Assembly: GCA_030152605.1 (NCBI GenBank)
Contig: JASLJB010000068.1
Span: 1 to 8,100, forward strand
DNA from: Acinetobacter sp.
GTDB taxonomy: Bacteria; Pseudomonadota; Gammaproteobacteria; Pseudomonadales; Moraxellaceae
Length of the DNA stretch: 8,100 nucleotides
Direction: 5' to 3'
Shown here: positions 6,036-8,100 of the stretch, piece by piece
Layout of the letters: each line of letters starts with the position of its first letter
How positions within the stretch are numbered: position 1 is the stretch's first letter
Made by a program: the position numbers and the translations under genes
Notes under the pieces: model-generated
Database searches by the model: none
Seen by the model: the letters and a program-made list of their open reading frames with translations, nothing else
Told to the model about the DNA's origin: nothing

Positions 6036-7184
6036 ATGCGTAATCATAAGATCGACATTCTGCGCGGGATTTCCGTGCTCTTGGTGCTGGCGCACCATTT
6101 TAATATTCCTTATAAGTTGCATGACACCTTTCTGGGGGTACAAGTTTTTGGTGAAAGCTTGAGTACCTTGATTGCGCGGAATGGCAATTATGGCGTGACC
6201 ATGTTCTTTGTCATCTCTGGTTTTCTCATCACCCAGCACACCCTCAACCGTGATGGGTGTTTGGGCAATATCCAAGTGCGGCATTTCTATATCCGCCGTA
6301 TTGCGCGGATTATTCCATGTCTGGTGTTGTTGGTCGCTATGGTGACTGTGTTGGGCAGTTTTGGCCTACAACCCTTTATCAATCAAGCACCGAATGACAT
6401 CGAGGTCTCTTATGCGCTGACGGTATTTTCTGCCTTTAGCTTTTGGATGAATCTGCTGATCATCGACTATGGTTGGGTCAACTATGCACTTGGGGTGTTG
6501 TGGTCCCTGTCAGTTGAAGAGGTGTTTTATCTGGCTTTTCCGATCTTATGTCTGTTGTTGGCAGGGCGGAAAGTGCCGGAAAATCAGCAGGGGCCTGAGC
6601 GTCGCATGGGCTTGATCATATTTTTGATTGCGGTCATCTGCTATGCACCATACTTTCGCAGTCTACACTTTGGCGCAGACAGTGGCGCGTACTTATATCA
6701 TTACTTTTCCAGCTTTGATGGTATCGCGATTGGCTGTTTAACGGCACTGCTTGCGGCACGTGTACGCTTGAGTGCGCAGCTCAAGTTGATCCTGCCGATC
6801 CTGTGTATCATCGCGATGTGCGCACTGTATCTGTATGCACCGATTAAAGCAGTCAGTACTTGGAGTATCAGCGTATTTGCCTTGTTGGCTGCGACACTGA
6901 TCTTGTGTTTTTCTCAAGGCCCGCAGTTGCAGCCGAAAAGCACTGTTGCCAAGGGCATGCTGTGGATCGGGCAGCGCAGTTATGAAATCTATCTGTTTCA
7001 TCTCGTGGTGCTGGGACTGATTAAAGTGATGTATTTTCCAAAGACGACGGTGCCGGCTGAAAAACTGATGCTGTTGCCGATCTTCTTGATCGCCACGTTT
7101 ATCCTCAGTTGGGCGATTGAAAAATATTATTCCACTCCGTTAAACCGCAAAATTCGAGAGAAGTTGATCAGGAAAGGGGTGTAG
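6036..7184 (+). CDS. Acyltransferase-3 family membrane protein (OafA/YrhL type)
   Basis: This inner-membrane acyltransferase probably moves an acetyl or other acyl group from the cytoplasm to a sugar of an envelope polysaccharide, lipopolysaccharide or other acceptor. The 382 residues hold about ten membrane segments and the family motifs: IDILRG (6-11) with R10 and the catalytic-type H20/H21, FFVISGFLIT (57-66), FYIRRIARIIP (84-94), WSLSVEEVFYLAFP (156-169), FDGIAIGCLTA (228-238) and SYEIYLFH (315-322). There is no extra C-terminal SGNH domain. The acceptor is unknown, and no glycosyltransferase or polysaccharide cluster is next to it. The ATG at 6036 follows an in-frame TAG 6 nt upstream and gives the normal family N-terminus, although the ribosome site (AGG about 14 nt upstream) is weak. 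It stands alone, with hairpin-rich DNA on both sides. Confidence 0.88.
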   Translation: MRNHKIDILRGISVLLVLAHHFNIPYKLHDTFLGVQVFGESLSTLIARNGNYGVTMFFVISGFLITQHTLNRDGCLGNIQVRHFYIRRIARIIPCLVLLVAMVTVLGSFGLQPFINQAPNDIEVSYALTVFSAFSFWMNLLIIDYGWVNYALGVLWSLSVEEVFYLAFPILCLLLAGRKVPENQQGPERRMGLIIFLIAVICYAPYFRSLHFGADSGAYLYHYFSSFDGIAIGCLTALLAARVRLSAQLKLILPILCIIAMCALYLYAPIKAVSTWSISVFALLAATLILCFSQGPQLQPKSTVAKGMLWIGQRSYEIYLFHLVVLGLIKVMYFPKTTVPAEKLMLLPIFLIATFILSWAIEKYYSTPLNRKIREKLIRKGV

Positions 7185-7210
7185 GGAATGCTGGTCAGGT
7201 GTTAGATCAC

Positions 7211-7265
7211 GCCTAGGTCTAGCCTAAGTTTAGGCAAAAAAATGCCTAGCATTGCGAGCTAGGCT
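7211..7265. repeat. Overlapping GCCTAG/CTAGGC inverted repeats
   Basis: Within 55 bases the hexamer GCCTAR or its complement occurs at 7211, 7219 (partial), 7222, 7230, 7244 and 7259. Several pairings exclude each other: GCCTAA/TTAGGC (7222-7227/7230-7235), TAGGCA/TGCCTA (7231-7236/7243-7248) and GCCTAGC/GCTAGGC (7244-7250/7258-7264). It begins 26 nt after the acyltransferase stop and may form its transcript end, but no T-run follows on the plus strand. Confidence 0.5.
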
Positions 7266-7295
7266 GAAATCTTGTCTGGGCCTTTTGGATCAAGT

Positions 7296-7413
7296 AAAAA
7301 AATAGGTGAGGGTTGAGTACCCTCGGACTACATTGTGTTTCACTCACAACGATTATGGTAAGTTGAAGATCGGAGCACTTCAACGCAACGCGCCTCTCAT
7401 CGCGTTGTCCATG
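7296..7413 (-). ncRNA. Candidate small RNA with four stem-loops
   Basis: This stretch has no ORF but contains four consecutive perfect hairpins. In minus-strand order these are CAACGCG/CGCGTTG (7407-7386, 8-nt loop), GTTGAAG/CTTCAAC (7384-7362, 9-nt loop reading TGCTCCGAT), TTGTG/CACAA (7349-7333, 7-nt loop) and GAGGGT/ACCCTC (7324-7308, 5-nt loop). Seven T follow on the minus strand (7302-7296), as expected for an intrinsic terminator. A promoter with 17-nt spacing lies just upstream on the same strand, and the hemJ terminator separates it from the gene before. The predicted RNA is about 115 nt. The CUCC in the second loop could pair with Shine-Dalgarno sequences, suggesting a trans-acting regulator. 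I do not recognise the family; strand and ends are inferred. Confidence 0.45.
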
Positions 7414-7419
7414 CGTTTG

Positions 7420-7448
7420 ATATTACTCGACATATTCGGTGCTGTCTA
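7420..7448 (-). promoter_or_regulatory. Promoter for the candidate small RNA
   Basis: On the minus strand TAGACA (7448-7443, 5 of 6 to TTGACA) and TAATAT (7425-7420, 4 of 6 to TATAAT) are exactly 17 nt apart. The predicted start is near 7413, about 6 nt before the first hairpin. There is no ORF downstream, so a promoter here points to a non-coding transcript. Confidence 0.45.
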
Positions 7449-7454
7449 GTTGAT

Positions 7455-7483
7455 AAAAAAAGCCGCTCAATAGGGCGGCTTTT
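7455..7483 (-). terminator. Intrinsic terminator of hemJ
   Basis: AAAAGCCGCTC (7458-7468) pairs with GGGCGGCTTTT (7473-7483) with one G-T wobble and an AATA loop. On the minus strand the stem runs into seven T, a classic rho-independent terminator 38 nt after the hemJ stop. TTTT on the plus side may make it work in both directions. Confidence 0.88.
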
Positions 7484-7520
7484 AAATATATGCAAGATTT
7501 AGATCTGTTGTGGCGCTGGT

Positions 7521-7973
7521 TTAAAAACTGGGTTTGACCACCACCAAGATAATCACCGCGACCAAGATCAGGGTTGGCATTTCATTAAAATAACGCCAAA
7601 ACTTATGTGATTTATAATGTGCATTGCCGATCAGTTTTTTACGGTAATAACCGCAAAGTAAATGATAGGCCACCAATAGGCCGACCAGTGAAACTTTGAT
7701 ATAGAACCAAAGCGCTTCATGATAATGCTGTGTCGCATCACCCCAGTCGACCAGGAAGTGGGCGGTAATCAAGGTTGCAATCAACGATGGCCACATAATG
7801 CCGCGATATAACTTGCGTTCCATCACTTCAAAGCGTTGATGGCTAATCGCATCATCGCTCATGGCGTGGTAAACATAGAGGCGCGGCAAATAAAACAAGG
7901 CCGCGAACCAACAAACTATCGCGATGATATGTAATGCTTTTACCCATAAAAAAGCATCAGAAGGTGCAACCAT
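7521..7973 (-). CDS. hemJ: Protoporphyrinogen IX oxidase HemJ
   Basis: HemJ oxidises protoporphyrinogen IX to protoporphyrin IX, the next-to-last step of heme synthesis, in the inner membrane. It is unrelated to the oxygen-dependent HemY and the anaerobic HemG. The 150 residues show four membrane helices (about 8-28, 57-76, 88-109, 131-147) and the family's conserved pattern: KALHIIAIVCWFAALFYLPR (12-31), the polar ERKLYR (52-57), YIKVSLVGLLVAYH (91-104) and FWRYFNEMPT (125-134). The HemJ activity was shown in Acinetobacter baylyi, matching the organism suggested here. The ATG at 7973 has AGGA with 6 nt spacing. It lies 12 nt after a beta-ketoacyl-ACP synthase gene and is surely co-transcribed with it; a strong terminator follows. 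No promoter is visible in the short gap. Confidence 0.92.
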   Translation of the reverse strand: MVAPSDAFLWVKALHIIAIVCWFAALFYLPRLYVYHAMSDDAISHQRFEVMERKLYRGIMWPSLIATLITAHFLVDWGDATQHYHEALWFYIKVSLVGLLVAYHLLCGYYRKKLIGNAHYKSHKFWRYFNEMPTLILVAVIILVVVKPSF

Positions 7974-7985
7974 GAATGATCCTAT

Positions 7986-8100
7986 TTAGGCATCAGCCCA
8001 TTTCTTGAAGATGAGGCAGGCGTTTACACCGCCAAAACCGAAACTGTTACTCATCACAGTATTCAGTTTTGTGTCTCGTTTTTCAAGAACAATATCAAAC
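7986..8100 (-). CDS. Beta-ketoacyl-ACP synthase, C-terminal end (partial)
   Basis: Only the last 37 codons and the stop are in the window; the gene enters from the right edge. The peptide contains VMSNSFGFGGVNACLIF, the C-terminal glycine-rich signature of the ketosynthases FabB and FabF (usually SNSFGFGGTNAxL), and ends KKWADA. These enzymes extend fatty acids by condensing malonyl-ACP with acyl-ACP in the cytoplasm. The catalytic Cys-His-His residues lie outside the window, so type I or II, or a secondary-metabolism ketosynthase, cannot be decided. It is followed after 12 nt by hemJ. Confidence 0.85.
   Translation of the reverse strand, partial: FDIVLEKRDTKLNTVMSNSFGFGGVNACLIFKKWADA

Noticed and set aside
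6024..6284. Minus-strand ORF of 86 codons at the start of the acyltransferase gene
   Set aside because: It is opposite the conserved LRG and FFVISGF motifs and has no supporting signal.
7308..7407. Integron attC site or phage attachment site
   Set aside because: The four hairpins are separate and perfect, with no integrase gene, core-site pairs or direct repeats at the flanks.

Overview
The window looks like chromosomal core and near-core DNA of a gammaproteobacterium of the Moraxellaceae, most likely Acinetobacter. The basis is a HemJ-type protoporphyrinogen oxidase directly behind a beta-ketoacyl-ACP synthase, a cold-shock-like/DUF805 protein, moderate G+C and a compact layout. This placement is inference from gene content; no rRNA or other marker gene is present. 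I see no phage, IS element, CRISPR array, tRNA or rRNA.

Layout. (1) 97-690 (+): an inner-membrane DUF805 protein with a cold-shock-like N-terminal domain. A stacked hairpin region at 727-814 separates it from the convergent next genes. (2) 3290-814 (-): thiD (HMP/HMP-P kinase, thiamine synthesis), then a single-chain ATP-dependent dihydroxyacetone kinase that has its own sigma70-like promoter in the 68-bp gap. (3) 3376-4035 (+): a HAD phosphatase divergent from thiD; both probably start with GTG. (4) 4036-4548: a 513-bp gap with two weak hairpins, a degraded or frameshifted small minus-strand ORF, T-tracts, and a citM-type promoter overlapping a strong CRP/FNR-like palindrome. (5) 4549-5856 (+): a CitMHS citrate-metal transporter. 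(6) 6036-7184 (+): an acyltransferase-3 membrane protein. (7) 7185-7520: a gene-poor stretch with overlapping GCCTAG inverted repeats, a candidate small RNA on the minus strand (promoter, four hairpins, terminator), and the hemJ terminator. (8) 8100-7521 (-): the 3' end of a beta-ketoacyl-ACP synthase gene and hemJ, 12 nt apart.

How the genes work together. Most units are single genes with unrelated tasks: thiamine synthesis, dihydroxyacetone entry into glycolysis, citrate uptake, envelope acylation and heme synthesis. The only clear operons are KAS-hemJ and possibly thiD-dhaK. The CRP-like site before the citrate transporter fits carbon-source control. The most interesting unexplained element is the putative ~115-nt small RNA between the acyltransferase gene and hemJ. 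The second is a small ORF whose two halves meet at a CUU-UAA-C sequence like the prfB frameshift site, though simple decay or chance is the likelier explanation.
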